Below the pieces are notes generated by a model that was given only the letters and a program-made list of their open reading frames with translations, was not told where the DNA came from and did no database searches. A stretch of DNA of 64,000 nucleotides from Ustulina deusta. Taxonomy: Eukaryota; Ascomycota; Sordariomycetes; Xylariales; Xylariaceae. The DNA is taken from assembly GCA_023159155.1 (NCBI GenBank), contig JAJNNX010000002.1, positions 682,001-746,000 on the forward strand, given 5' to 3'. A program made the position numbers and the translations under genes. Below are positions 34,701 through 47,298 of this stretch, piece by piece (position 1 is the first letter of the stretch; each line of letters begins with the position of its first letter).

Positions 34701-37700
34701 GAGATCGTGCTAGGAAACGTCCGTAGCCGGGACGAAGGAGTGGAATGGCTCGGCTATACGTACCTCTTTGTTAGAATGCTTCGTTCTCCCGGCCTGTACA
34801 GTGTCGGGGCTGATTACGAGGATGATGAGGCCCTTGAACAAAAGCGAGTCGATCTCGTGCATTCTGCTGCGGTGGTTTTGAAGAAATCTAATCTGATCGC
34901 CTACGACGAAAAGACGGGTAAGCTAAAAGCGACTGAGCTTGGAAGAATTGCTTCTCACTACTACATCACGCATGGATCAATGGACACCTACAACAAGCTG
35001 ATTCAACCTTCGATTACCACTATTGAACTCTTCCGGGTGTTCGCGCTTAGTGCGGAGTTTAAGTACATCCCTGTCCGGCAGGATGAAAAGCTGGAGCTTG
35101 CCAAACTCCTCGGTAGAGTGCCAATTCCCGTCAAGGAGAGTATCGAAGAGCCACATGCGAAAATCAACGTTCTTCTCCAAGCCTACATTTCTCGCCTCAA
35201 GCTTGATGGCTTAGCTCTGATGGCTGATATGGTCTATGTCACACAATCCGCTGGCCGAATCCTACGGGCGATTTTTGAAATCACGCTTCAGAAGGGATGG
35301 TCCAACGTCTGCAGAACGGCCCTGGATCTGTGTAAAATGGCAGAGAAGCGTATGTGGCCGACAATGACTCCTCTCAGACAATTTGGCCCTCGCTGTTCGC
35401 GGGATATCATCTCTAAAGCAGAACGGATCGACGTCCTCTGGAGTAACTACTTTGACATTGACCCCCCACGCATGGGAGAATTGCTTGGCATACCGAAAGC
35501 TGGCCGCATAGTCTGCGATTTAGTGTCCAAATTCCCACGTCTAGAAATCCAAGCTCAGGCACAGCCAATAACTCGATCTGTACTCCGAATTGAGTTATCA
35601 ATTACACCCAACTTCGAATGGGACGATGAAATCCACGGAACAGCGGAAAGCTTTTGGATTATGGTAGAAGACTGCGACGGCGAGGATATTTTGTTCCAGG
35701 ATCAATTCCTTCTCCGTAAGGATTATGCAACCTCAGAGTCAAACGAACACCTGGTAGACTTCACTGTCCCTATCACGGACCCGATGCCACCAAACTACTT
35801 CATATCCGTGGTTTCTGATAGGTGGATGCACTCCGAGACAAGACTGCCTATATCGTTCCAGAAACTCATCCTACCGGAGAAATTCCCACCCCATACACAG
35901 CTTCTGGATCTGCAGCCTCTCCCTGTTGCGGCTCTAAAGTCCAAGGATTACTCAAGCTTGTACGATGGGTGGAATTACTTCAATAAAATTCAGACTCAGA
36001 CTTTCAACTCCCTGTATGGAGCAGACGACAACGTTTTGATAGGGGCCCCTACTGGGAGCGGCAAAACTATCTGCGCTGAGTTTGCCATTCTGAGACTCTG
36101 GTCTAAGCCAGAGATCGGTCGAGCCGTCTACATTGCCCCCTTCCAAGAGCTTGTTGACATCAGACACCAAGATTGGCAGAAGCGCCTTAGCCATTTACGT
36201 GGCGGCAAAGAAATTGTGAAACTCACTGGTGAAACGGCGATAGATCTCAAATTGCTCGAAAAAGGTGATCTCATACTGGCCACACCAAGTCAATGGGACG
36301 TCCTTTCACGGCAATGGCAGAGACGTAAAAATATCCTGACTGTTGAACTTTTCATCGCCGATGAGCTTCATTTGTTGGGTGGCTCACTTGGTTATGTTTA
36401 TGAGATTGTCGTATCTCGCATGCATTACATTCGAACCACAGCTAGCTTGGCCATGAGAATCATCGGCCTGAGTGTTTCTCTCGCCAATGCTCGGGATCTA
36501 GGCGAGTGGATCGATGCAAAAAAGAAAGACATCTACAACTTCAGCCCCCATGTTCGACCGATTCCCTTAGAACTGCGAATTCAGTCCTACACCATTCCTC
36601 ATTTCCCATCGCTTATGCTTGCAATGGCCAAGCCCACCTATCTCGCAATCACAGAGCTCTCACCAGACCAGCCCACCCTGGTGTTTGTGCCAAACAGAAA
36701 ACAGACGAGGTCAACGGCTCGCGACATCCTGACAGCCTGCTTGGCAGACGATGATGAAGACCGGTTTTTACATGTGGATATCGACCAGTTACGACCGCTT
36801 CTTGAGCGTATTCACGAGGAAGCTTTGGCTGAGGCATTGTCCCACGGCGTTGGATATTACCATGAAGCTCTTAGCCAGAATGACAAACGTATTGTCATGC
36901 ATCTTTACAGCCAGGGTGCAATCCAGCTTCTCATTGCTTCCCGTGATACGTGCTGGGAGCTTAACTGTGTGGCGCACTTGGTTATTGTGATGGGCACGCA
37001 ATACTTTGAGGGCCGTGAACATCGATATGTTGATTACCAACTCAGCGAGGTATTGCAGATGCTTGGCAAAGCTCTTCGCGCATCCCATGACGGTCGAAGT
37101 CGAGCAGTTCTTATGACCTCGGCTGTCAAGAGGGAATATTTCAAAAAGTTCCTCAACGAAGCTCTCCCAGTAGAGTCGCATCTACACAACTACGTGCATG
37201 ATGCATTCGTCACTGAGGTCAGTACAAAGATGATAGAGTCGACTGAAGATGCCATTAACTGGACGACCTTTACCTATTTTTATCGCAGACTCCTAGCAAA
37301 CCCAAGCTACTACAGTCTTACAAGCCCCACTCACGATGGCCTGAGTAATTACCTCTCAGATCTAGTTGAGACCACTATCAAGGAGCTCGCGGAATCCAAG
37401 ATAATCGACTTTGATGAGGATGACGGCTCCATTACCCCCCAGAATGCAGCCATGATTGCGGCGTATTACAATCTTTCGTACATTACGATGCAGACCTTCC
37501 TGTTGTCACTTAGTGCGAAGACAAAATTGAAGGGTATCCTTGAAATTGTCACGTCGGCAACAGAATTTGAATCCATTCAAATCCGGCGTCACGAGGATAG
37601 CCTGCTTCGACGTATTTATGATAGAGTACCGGTTAAAATGTCCGAGCCGGTGTATGACTCTCCGCATTTCAAAGCATTCGTACTTTTACAGGCACATTTC

Positions 37701-38528
37701 TCGCGGATGCAGCTGCCCATCGACTTGTCTAAAGACCAGGAGATCATAGTCTCCAAGGTGCTGAGTCTTTTGAGCGCTACCGTAGATGTCCTGTCGTCCG
37801 ACGGACATCTCAATGCCATGAACGCCATGGAAATGTCACAGATGGTGGTCCAGGCAATGTGGGACCGGGACAGCCCCCTGAAGCAGATCCCTCACTTCTC
37901 TCCGGACGTTGTCAAGGTCGCCAATGAGTTCGGGTAAGTGTTGAGCTTCCCTCGCTAAACTTGATATTGTTCCACTAACTTGAACTGTTCTAGAATCAAC
38001 GATATCTTTGACTTCATGGAAGCAATGAACCCGGAAGAGAATGCGAACTATCCCGCTCTTGTAAAACGACTCGGGTTATCACAATCACAACTGGCACAAG
38101 CTGCGGCTTTCACCAACACAAAATATCCCGACATTTCACTTGAATTTGAGGTCTTGGACGAGGACAATATCCATGCGGGAGAGCCGGCTTACTTGAATGT
38201 GCAAATTGAGCGCGAGGTTGAGGACGAAGAAGGGGAGGTAGACACAACGGTCCACGCTCCTTTCTACCCCATCAAAAAGATGGAGAACTGGTGGCTCGTT
38301 GTCGGTGAAGAGAGTACGAAAACGCTGCTTGCTATCAAGAGGGTTACAATAGGGCGGCGGCTAAAGGTGCGGCTCGAGTACACGGTGCCAACGCCTGGCA
38401 ACCATGACCTGAAGCTCTTCCTGATGAGTGACGGCTACATTGGCGTGGACCAGGAACCTACGTTCTCAGTCAACGTAGCCGAGGGCATGGATGTTGACGA
38501 AGATGAGGACGACGACGACGAAGAATAA
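31800..38528 (+). CDS. BRR2: BRR2, U5 snRNP RNA helicase
   Basis: Predicted 2222-residue Brr2, the Ski2-like helicase that unwinds U4/U6 during spliceosome activation. Exons 31800-37933 and 37994-38528 (phase 2 join, NEFG/INDIFDF). There is a long acidic N-terminal region, then two helicase-Sec63 cassettes. Cassette 1 has Walker A APTGSGKT (about residue 564), DEIH, SATLPNY and QMLGRAGRP, all intact. Cassette 2 has Walker A APTGSGKT (about 1416) and DELHLLGG, but motif III reads SVSLANA and motif VI QMLGKALRA. This fits the known situation in which the second cassette is a regulatory pseudo-helicase. The C-terminus ends in an acidic DEDEDDDDEE tail. ATG 31800 was chosen because it gives MADHHRDVSQYKYSAMSNLV; the open frame upstream has no ATG. 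Nuclear. Confidence 0.97.
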
Positions 38529-38900
38529 AATGTACTAGGTATTCTACGAGGTGTGGTTTGCCCAACTCATCGTGTGACCAAACTTACTGTGTATTTAGTT
38601 CAACAAGGATGATAAAGGGAATGAGAATCGATTTAGGACAACCAATAGGAACGAGTGAGGTCGGCTGATACTCTTCCACAGACTGGCGTTAGATAAGTTG
38701 ATGTTTTTTCTTGGTCTGGCCAAGAGAACGAAAAGCAAAAAACCAAAGGTCAACCATAATACCAGTTGCGTGTGGACCTAAATTCCATGGACAGACAGTA
38801 CTACGAAGAGACTTTCACTCATCTCGCGGCAGGGGTTCTTGACTCTGGGCTCTGATGCCACGAAGATACAGAGATGCAGAAACGAGTGTTGGGAACAGTT

Positions 38901-38930
38901 GGCATTAGCATTGGCATTGGCATTGGCGTT
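38901..38930. repeat. GGCATT hexanucleotide repeat
   Basis: Four to five imperfect GGCATT units (two read GGCATTA or GGCGTT), followed by related GGCGTTGG units near 38950. Confidence 0.75.
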
Positions 38931-39237
38931 AGTGCTGGTCGTAGGAGTTGGCGTTGGTAGGTATGATGGAATGGGCTGGGAGGGGGGGTATGGAGAAGAC
39001 GGGGTACTTTGATGAAAACGGATGCCAGTGACTACTATGGAGGAGTTGCAGGTACAACTAAGTGCACATCTGCTCGGTAGAGCAGAGAGCAGAGCGTGAC
39101 CTGCCCTGCCCTCAGGCTCTTGTGAGACCCCAGACAGGCGGGTAACTCCTTGTCAACCGCACAAACACTGACCTGAACAACACTACGGACCGCTCGCCCT
39201 TCCACCTCTCTCTTGATTGTTTACTTTTGCCGTCACT

Positions 39238-39283
39238 CATGCCCATGTCCATGTCCATGTCCAAGTCCAAGTCCAAGTCTGCA
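39238..39283. repeat. ATGTCC/AAGTCC hexanucleotide array
   Basis: An array of CATGTCC units changing abruptly to CAAGTCC units. The change suggests two rounds of slippage expansion. Confidence 0.8.
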
Positions 39284-39563
39284 TCAACATCCACTCCGGA
39301 GACCAAGACCAAGCAATCAAAGCAAGGCGCCCGTCTAGCCCGTCTACCTTAAGTAGGCAGGGTGGTCTTTGCTACGTAGGGCTCAACTCAAGTCTCACCT
39401 CGCCTCCCTCCTCTCCCCTCTCTCCTCCCTCGGCCGGCCTCTCGGACGCATCCTGAACCACCTGCCTGCTCCAAAGCTCCCCAAGCAACGGCAACGGCGT
39501 TATCGTCGACGGCGGGTCACGTGCAGCCAAACCGGTCTAGAGCCATCTCTACCCAAGTACCTA

Positions 39564-39596
<33 letters not shown>
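39564..39596. repeat. (ATCT)8 microsatellite
   Basis: An essentially pure tetranucleotide tract of about eight units, followed by CTGCCTGCC. Likely hypervariable between isolates. Confidence 0.9.
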
Positions 39597-40379
39597 GCCT
39601 GCCCTGGTCTGCCTACATACCTAAGGTTAAGTAGGTAGATACCTCAGACACATCACAAGGCGTACTACTTACCCACTTACTTCTCCTCCGACCGCTACCA
39701 GGTGCTGCAGTCTATTCGTCGTAGGTATATGGGTTGGATGTTTGGTTGAGCACTGCACCGAGCACCGAGCACCCGCGCGCTATTCCCTCCTGTCTGTCTG
39801 CCTGTACCTCCGCTGCGCACAGAGTCCACACACACACGACCACCCGTTCCCTCCCCTGTCGGCCGCTTCTTCCACCATTCATTCGTTCCCATCTCGTCAT
39901 CCATCCCATCTCCATACCTCTGTTTTTCTTGCACACACGGCCGCCCTTCCTGTGCGAGACTCTCTTCTGCTCTCTCCGACGCGGCAATCCCCCATCCACG
40001 GCGACCCGCCCGCTGATTGCACCCGCCTGTCTGTTTTGCGCTTGGCCGTGGCTCAATTGCGGCGGCGTTGTCTTTTCCCGGTCTTGACTTTTTTTTTTGC
40101 CAAGGTTCTGCTTGTTATTGGCGCCATCGCCTTGCTCCACTAGAAAAGTTGATCTGACCTGACGCGTTTTCTCGCATCTGGTCTTGACTAGGTTACCTAC
40201 TTTGGTCATTAATCCTCCGCACTGTCTCGTCCTAACCTGGTCTACTTATCTGCCACCTGCCTAGCGATACCTCTCTCTCCCATTGCCACCACCACAAAGG
40301 TCAACACCACGTCCAAACCATCGACGTCAACATCCAACCTCCATCGTTCCAACCTTGAACGCCACCATCAACCTGGGCC

Positions 40380-40490
40380 ACGCACCCACACCCACACCCA
40401 CACCCGCACCCGCCTCTACACCCATATATCCCAGTCACAACCACAATCACAACCACAGCCGCAGTCGCAGCCGCAGTCGCAACTTGCCCA
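40380..40490. repeat. CACCCA and CAACCA/CAGTCG hexamer arrays
   Basis: Roughly 40385-40412 carries CCCACA units; about 40436-40485 carries CACAACCACAATC and GCAGTCGCAGCC units. They lie in the probable leader of the PWWP gene. Confidence 0.75.
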
Positions 40491-40578
40491 TCGGCCATTC
40501 GACCACAGTCCCGTCTTCAACCCTCGTGGCTGCTCTTTCTGTCCTTGCGACATCGTGAGCATCGTGCACCTCGTCATT

Positions 40579-42786
40579 ATGTCTGACGACACATCCGCGC
40601 AGCCTGCTGTGGCACAGCCCACAGAGACTGCATCTGGTGCGGGTGCCGATGCTGCCGCTGATAGTTCTGCTCACGCCCCTGTCGCGCCTGTCGTCGATAC
40701 AAAGACTTCCGAGTCTGATGGATCGAGTGCCGCTGTTGCTGATAGTGCTGGGATTGACAAGGTCAAGTCAGAAGAAGGTAAGGTGTCACCATACAATGCT
40801 AGGCGTCTCACATCTGCAGGTTTTACCGGTGCCTATGGAGCTAGTACGCGCCAACCGTCGTGTATTGAATCGCAAGACTCTCCTCAATACATCCATCATC
40901 CTGGTTTCTCAGCATTCGCAGATTTAGTACCAATTATCCTTAACTAAATAGTGTGCCCAATTTGCCAGCAAGGCTAACTTGTCGTGTCCTAGCCTCTAAG
41001 CTCGAACCCCCTGCCGCCTCCTCCGCCAACGAGAATGCGACCGATGCTGACGTTAAGATGGAAGAAGACAAGTCGGCAGAAGGTGCCGAGCCTGCTGCCG
41101 ATGCTGGTGATAATGACACCAACGATGCCACTCCGACTGCGACCAAGTCGCAACCGCGTCGCAAGTCTACTAGTGTGACAGAGAAGGGGAAGAAGCTCAA
41201 CAGAAAGGCCTCGAAGGCCAAGATTTTACATTTGGACGCAAAGCCCGGGGATCACTATTTTGCTAAGCTAAAAGGCTTCCCCCCGTGGCCCGTTGTCATT
41301 TGCGAGGAAGACATGCTTCCCCACAACATGCTGAACTCGAGACCCGTGACCGCTTCTCGTCCCGACGGAACATATCGAGAAGATTTCGCCGATGGTGGCA
41401 AGCGCGCCGCAGATCGCACATTTCCCGTCATGTATCTTCACACCAACGAATTGTATGATTACTGCCCCACGGTTTACCCTTTGTAATGCGTACTTACTCA
41501 CCGCCATTTCTAGTTCTTGGACCCCCAATACGGACCTGAGTGAGCTTGATCCTACCACAGTAGCTGACATAGTTACGGCCAAGATGCGTAAAGATCTGCA
41601 AGCAGCACATCTGCTTGCTGCGGAGGGGCACGACTTAGATTACTACAAGAATGTACTCCGAGAATTCGAGGAACAACGCCTTGCGAAGGCTGAGGCCAAG
41701 AAATCTAAAGCCAAGACCCCAAAGAAATCCAGCAAGGCAGCCGACGATGATGGCGACGTTGACATGGAGGACGTCGAAGACGAGGCCGGAGAGTCTACCG
41801 AGAAGAAGTCCAAGTCCAAGAAGCGCAAGGCCGAAGACGAAAACACTGTAAGCCGTCATAGACATAGTCTATTAATTCGAGCACTAACGTTATATGTTGT
41901 TTAGACTCCGCAGCGGTCTGACTCGGTAAAGAAACCGAAGATAAAATTTACCGGTGCCTCCACTCCCAAAACTGCTAATGGCGTCCAATCGTCAACCGCT
42001 ACAAAAGATTCTGCCAAGTCTGTCAAAGGAAAGACCAAGTCTTCTAAGGGCGGCAAGGAGGCAGATGGTAAGAAGGAGAAAGAGCCGGCGGCGCCCAAGG
42101 AGCCCGAGCTGACACCCGAAGAAAGGCGCACTCGAAAGGAGGTAGGTTCAGTGCATCGTTGTCATGCAGTCATCAATTACTGACTCAATTACAGAAAGAA
42201 ATCTTGTTTTTGCGACACCGTCTTCAGAGAGGCCTCCTACCCCGTGAAGGATCACCTGTACCGGAAGAGATGAAACAAGTGTCCGACTTCCTCGCCAAAC
42301 TCGAGACGTTCCCCGACCTTGATGTTAGTATCATTCGAGCGACAAAAATTAACAAGGTTCTCAAGGCCATCTTGAAGCTCGAGTCGATCCCGAAGGAGGA
42401 AGAGTTCCGATTCAAGCCTCGGTCTCAGACCCTCTTAGACAAGTGGAATATACTCCTAGCAAGTGATGGCACATCAGTTCCTGCGACAGGGTCATCCTCG
42501 GCGAACCCAAATGGCGTTAATGGAACCTCTGGTGCCACTACCAAGGTCTCCAAGGAGACGGCCAACGGCGTCAAAGAGGGTACCGCCGAGAGCAAGACGG
42601 AATCTGAGAAGAATGTATCGAAGGCCAAGAGCGCAGGGCAAGGGGAGAAGACTTCTGTCGAGGTCAAAGATGACGCTGCAAATACAGAGGTTCGTGGGTG
42701 ACAAGACCAGATGGCGGACTGAAACTGACTAAGATTGGCAGAAGACTACCGAAGCCGCAGCAGCTACAGCCAAGACGAGTGCGTAG
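40579..42786 (+). CDS. PWWP-domain chromatin protein
   Basis: Predicted 589 residues from six exons: 40579-40777, 40993-41452, 41514-41847, 41905-42141, 42195-42689, 42742-42786, with consistent phases. After an acidic Ala/Asp/Ser-rich N-terminus comes a PWWP domain (about residues 150-230; DHYFAKLKGFPPWPVVI), a reader of methylated histone H3 tails with DNA affinity. A basic and acidic linker (KKSKSKKRKAEDEN) leads to a helical domain, about 411-490 (KEILFLRHRLQRGLL … VSDFLAKLETF … KLESIPKEEEF). This resembles the TFIIS-N/LEDGF integrase-binding-type fold that docks transcription-elongation partners. The arrangement parallels fungal Pdp/Ioc4-type proteins and animal LEDGF. The last exon encodes only 14 residues. 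Nuclear; catalytic partner unknown. Confidence 0.88.
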
Positions 42787-43958
42787 TCGAACTCACGATG
42801 GCGGCTAATAAGAATGCGATAGAAGACAGTAGAAAATACGAGGCGTTTAGGAGCATTCCGTATGGTTGGAACATGGTACACGGGACGCAGCTGCGCCGAT
42901 ACGGTGATAGGGGAGGCATATATGCTAAGATGTATGGCTTAGCGTGTGTTTATTTCATGTAAACTAAACAGTTTCTCACAGCCTGGTTGGTGGCTTTTGG
43001 GGGGGGAGGAGGGGTGTGACTTGATGTGTCGATGACTATCTACCGGAGCGCGAGCATGGGATATGAGTGCAAAGGGCCGAGGTGATCGGGGGCTCTGGCT
43101 GGGCAAACCGGGCGCTCAACCGGGCGCCCCGTTCGCGTTTAGGCTCTTTGCTTCTTCTTCTTCTCTACATCAATAATCGAGAGCTGCTACGAAGGATTTT
43201 CTTTACGTTACCGAGGAGTTCTGGTGCTCAGGTTAGGTCTTGCAAATAAAAAGTTGATTGGTATTAATAAATAGATTGACATTCCGGTTGCCCAACATGA
43301 AGGCTGCTGTTGAACAATTCGAAGAGAGTAGTTCAAGTTTACCCGTTATGGATATTCACGTACTTGAAAACTTAGAGGCACGACCTGATAATGAGTAGCA
43401 GCAGGAGGGTAAACAGAGGTCAGTCGGCACTGAGCTGTTTAGGCAGACTGGGTATGGGTAGGTCGTTGGTAATACCACGCCTGCGGGTAGTTGTAGGTAT
43501 GTTGCTTAGGTAATACCGATCTAGACTAGGCTAAGTGCCTTAGGTACTTAAAGGTACCTGGGTACTTACATGGAGCTAAGTGGTTCCCCCACGGTGCGCG
43601 TCATCAGCAAATCAGTGCCTGATGAGAGATCTTACCTACCTAGTGAACTGCTTGCAGGCTACACACCTGACATATGCGTGATCTGTTTAGCCTCTACCAC
43701 TTCACCTACCACATTTTAGATAGTGGTGGTGTTTGCTCACGTCTAGGTACGCCATATCAGCATTTCTCGTCCTTCTCTGCCATTACATTTAGAGGTCTTC
43801 GGACTATACCCTACAGGTTTTGAGACGAGAGGAGCAAGTCTTTCCTCTCCCCTCACCTTCCTCACCAACGCCGCCGCACCGTCTGACGACCACCATCTTG
43901 ATCCAGTCCTCGACCTTGGACCGCGCACCAGAGCGTGCACCGAAGCACGCACATCGTC
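42787..43958. other. Intergenic, 1.2 kb
   Basis: 3' flank of the PWWP gene, then promoter of NPL4. Contains GGGGGGGAGGAGGGG near 43000, a CTTCTTCTTCTTC tract near 43150, and TACCTA/TAGGTA half-sites at 43500-43560. The open frame at 42735-42962 overlaps the last PWWP exon in another frame. Confidence 0.6.
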
Positions 43959-46261
43959 ATGTTGCTCCGACTCCGAGGACCGGATGGCATGATCCGGATT
44001 ACCATCGACAAAAATGAGAGTGTCGGAGACCTCGGCCGTCAGGTGAGTGCAGACTTGCCGCAACGCCTTCCCACAACACCACGAGACATGGCCCATCTCC
44101 TAACCCAACGATGCACAGCTGGTGCCACAGTTGCCGTCCACTGTCGATGCGAATACCATTACCATGTCCCCTCATCCACAGGCGAAGGACTCGAGGAGGT
44201 TGAAAGACATAGCGAAGGTCAAGCTGGACCAGCTCGGGTTGAAGTACGCCCGCGGCCCCTCGTGGCCCTCCCCCTCGGCCGCGAACCCTCGCTGCTGTCT
44301 GTCGTCGCTGGTGTTGTCGCTCCCGCTAACACTGTTCGCTGTAGTCACGGCGATCTGATTTTCATCAGTTACGAGCACCAGGATAATGCCACCAGCAGCC
44401 GCACGAACGGAGTGCCCACGCCGTCCCATGCCCTCCCCTCCGCCAACCGACTAAATGGGAAACCCATTCTTCCCTCAGACAACCCGCCCAGCGACCGGCC
44501 GCCCCTGACGTCACCGAGCAAGATCATTAAGAATCCCTGGGAGGTGGTCAGGCAATCAGCTCTTGACGACGGCCTCGACAAGAAGGACGGAAAGATCGCC
44601 CGCGGCCGGGACCGCATGTGCAAGCATGGTCCCAAGGGCATGTGTGATTACTGCATGCCGCTTGACCCCTTCAACGCCCAGTATCTAGCTGACAAGAAAA
44701 TCAAATACCTATCCTTCCACTCACATCTGCGCAAAATCAACTCGGCCACGAACAAGCCAGAACTGGGCAGCTCTTTCATCCCTCCTTTAAAGGAACCCTA
44801 CTTCAGGGTCAAGCGGGACTGTCCTTCCGGCCACCCTCAATGGCCCGAAGGCATCTGCACCAAATGCCAACCCAGCGCCATTACCCTACAGCCCCAACCT
44901 TTCCGCATGGTCGATCACGTCGAATTTGCTTCCTTCGAGCTCGTCAATACTTTTATCGATGCTTGGAGGAAGACTGGTGCTCAGCGGGTAGGTTATCTCT
45001 TCGGGCGGTATGCCGAGTATACCGAGGTGCCTCTCGGAGTCAAGGCCGTTGTGGAGGCTATCTACGAAGTGCCGCAGGTGGACGAAGTCGACGGGGTCTC
45101 GTTAAACACATGGGAAGATGAGTCGGAGGTCAACCAAGTCGCCCAGCTCTGCGGTCTTGAGCAGGTTGGCGTTATTTTCACAGACTTATTGGACTCCGGC
45201 GCCAGCGACGGCAGCGTCATTTGCAAGAGGCACGCCGACTCATACTACCTCTCTTCCCTCGAGATAAGTTTTGCTGCTCGACTCCAGAGCCAACATCTCA
45301 AGCCGACGAAGTGGAGCGATACGGGCACATTCGGCTCCAACTTTGTGACATGCATAATCTCAGGTGACGAGACAGGGCAGATCGCCATCTCATCCTATCA
45401 GGTGTCCAACGAAGCCATGGAGATGGTTCGTGCAGATCTGATTGAGCCTTCCGCTGACCCTGGCGTCATGCTCGTCCGCGACGAAGAGGAAGACGATGGG
45501 TCGTCGAGCCGTACCCGTTATATCCCCGAGGTTTTCTATCGCAAGATCAATGAGTATGGGGCAAATGTACAGGAGAATGCCAAGCCGGCCTTCCCAGTAG
45601 AATATCTGGTTGTTACATTGACACATGGCTTTCCTGCTGAGCCTAAACCCCTATTTAATACACCCAACTTCCCTATCGAGAACCGCGAAGTTATGGGCGA
45701 AAGCCAGCAGTTCAGTGATGTTGCCAAGGCCATCAGCATGAGTGGAGGCAACAAACTAGGCTCCTTATCAGACTTTCACCTGCTCAACTTTATTCATGGA
45801 ATGGGCGTTTTATCTAAGGTAAGCACACTGTCACAGTCGAGTTTGTTGCCCCTCACCGTCAATAGAGCTCGAAGCTAACTACGTTGTGATGCCAGGAAGA
45901 GGAAGCTCTTCTATGCAAGTCCGCGACAACCCAAGACGTCGCTGAGACTTACCAACTCTTCTCCATGCCCGGCTGGCAAACATTAGAAACCATATTGCAA
46001 GCGACTGGTGAGACACTTCCTAAGAAACGCTTTCGTTCTTCAAGTGGCGACGAAGGTGACATGCTCGGCGCTCAAGCGAACGGCGGGGCAACGTCGACTT
46101 CTGCATTTACCACTACACCACCGTCACCATCTATTTCTACCTCCACCGCCGTCTCACAAAGGTCTGGGGAACCGCTTGCTAAGCGTTTTGCTGCCGTTAG
46201 GCTGAGTGAACGAAACGGAAACCGACCTATTTACGACCGTGCCCAGTTTGAAAGCCTATGA
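43959..46261 (+). CDS. NPL4: NPL4, CDC48 cofactor
   Basis: Predicted 682-residue Npl4, which with Ufd1 recruits polyubiquitinated substrates to the Cdc48/p97 segregase in ERAD and other quality-control pathways. Exons: 43959-44042, 44119-44243, 44345-45818, 45896-46261. The N-terminal ubiquitin-like (UBX-like) domain covers about 1-80 ([15 protein letters not shown] … [13 protein letters not shown]). Zinc-binding loops follow: [19 protein letters not shown] (from about 162) and [18 protein letters not shown]. The MPN-like domain starts near 258 ([27 protein letters not shown]) and the C-terminal domain runs to the end. The metalloprotease residues are not expected in Npl4. The last exon is Ser/Thr-rich and ends in [12 protein letters not shown]. 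It acts at the ER and nuclear envelope. Confidence 0.96.
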
Positions 46262-47298
46262 TGTCGAATAATCAGACGTTGGAGGCGGGTTTGGGGTTAG
46301 GAGGATTCTAGTTGTAGCCGCAGAAAGTGGCCGTCCGACATGATATGACAGACAGAAAACCCCAACCGAAACCCACGGGACTGGCCTCTCTCATCACGAA
46401 TACGGATCTTCCGCAATACATTACCACTTAATGTGGTGACATTAGAGGCCCCCTTCCACGGAAATTTCTCATTATGGCAGCATTTCGAGGATAGAAACAC
46501 TCTGGCGGCTTGCCTTGGTATCTATAGAGAGGACAAGCGCATGTTCGTAGCTATCTGCGCCATAAATATAGGAATGAGTATAAACTTCTCTTCACTCATC
46601 ATCTTTGGCTGATAGTGCATTCAACATTGTGCTACAAATATTTTGCATCATTTGAAGTGGTACAGCGAACTATCTTGTAGACTTTTCCTGAATACTAGTA
46701 GCAATTTATAACCTACCAGACTAAAATAGTGAATTGGAATAGATAGGCTGATTCCCTGATAATTAACGATTAGATGGTAAATGCGCCCAAGTGTTTATCC
46801 GTTGTACTGTTTATCTCTTTGATTCCTTCCTCGTCCTCCGAGCAATAACGAGTCGCTCATGAACTTTGAAAGCGAAGAACGTTACATTTCAATTCTGCTC
46901 ATTATTATTTTATTTCCCTCCCAAGCATGATATGTGCGTCTGGAAATCCCATACGAGATCCTCGCGGGTGTTTCTGCCTGTACTTTCTTTTCTGCTGCGC
47001 GAGTCGAAACTAGCTACATGGTATAGATGAGATTAGGGTATTGAGTCTCTCCAATTTTGCCCGTTTTGTGTTTCCCTTCGGCGCTTTTCTCCTGCCCCCC
47101 CGTGCGAAACGTAGTACTCCTGACCGAAAAAAAACACGCAGAAGACCCTATTTGATAAATCGAAACCGGTTGTGTTAGGATATCATATTTTGAGGTCGTA
47201 GAAGAATGATTTCTCCTTGATCGGTGTGGATAGATAGATGGCAGACCATCAGCAGGCGAGATTGATAGGATAGGTTGATAGAGGACATGGTTTTTAGT
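46262..47298. other. Convergent 3' spacer, 1 kb
   Basis: Between the ends of NPL4 and arginine CPS. AT-rich with a few short open frames and no domain support; a run of eight A's lies near 47127. Nothing else noted. Confidence 0.6.

Larger units (their letters stand above)
38529..40578. other. Intergenic, 2 kb, microsatellite-rich
   Basis: Between BRR2 and the PWWP gene. It holds several simple repeats (listed separately) and a long pyrimidine-rich stretch (about 39400-40300) probably serving as promoter and leader of the PWWP gene. Overlapping open frames on both strands reflect the skewed composition, not genes. Confidence 0.6.
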
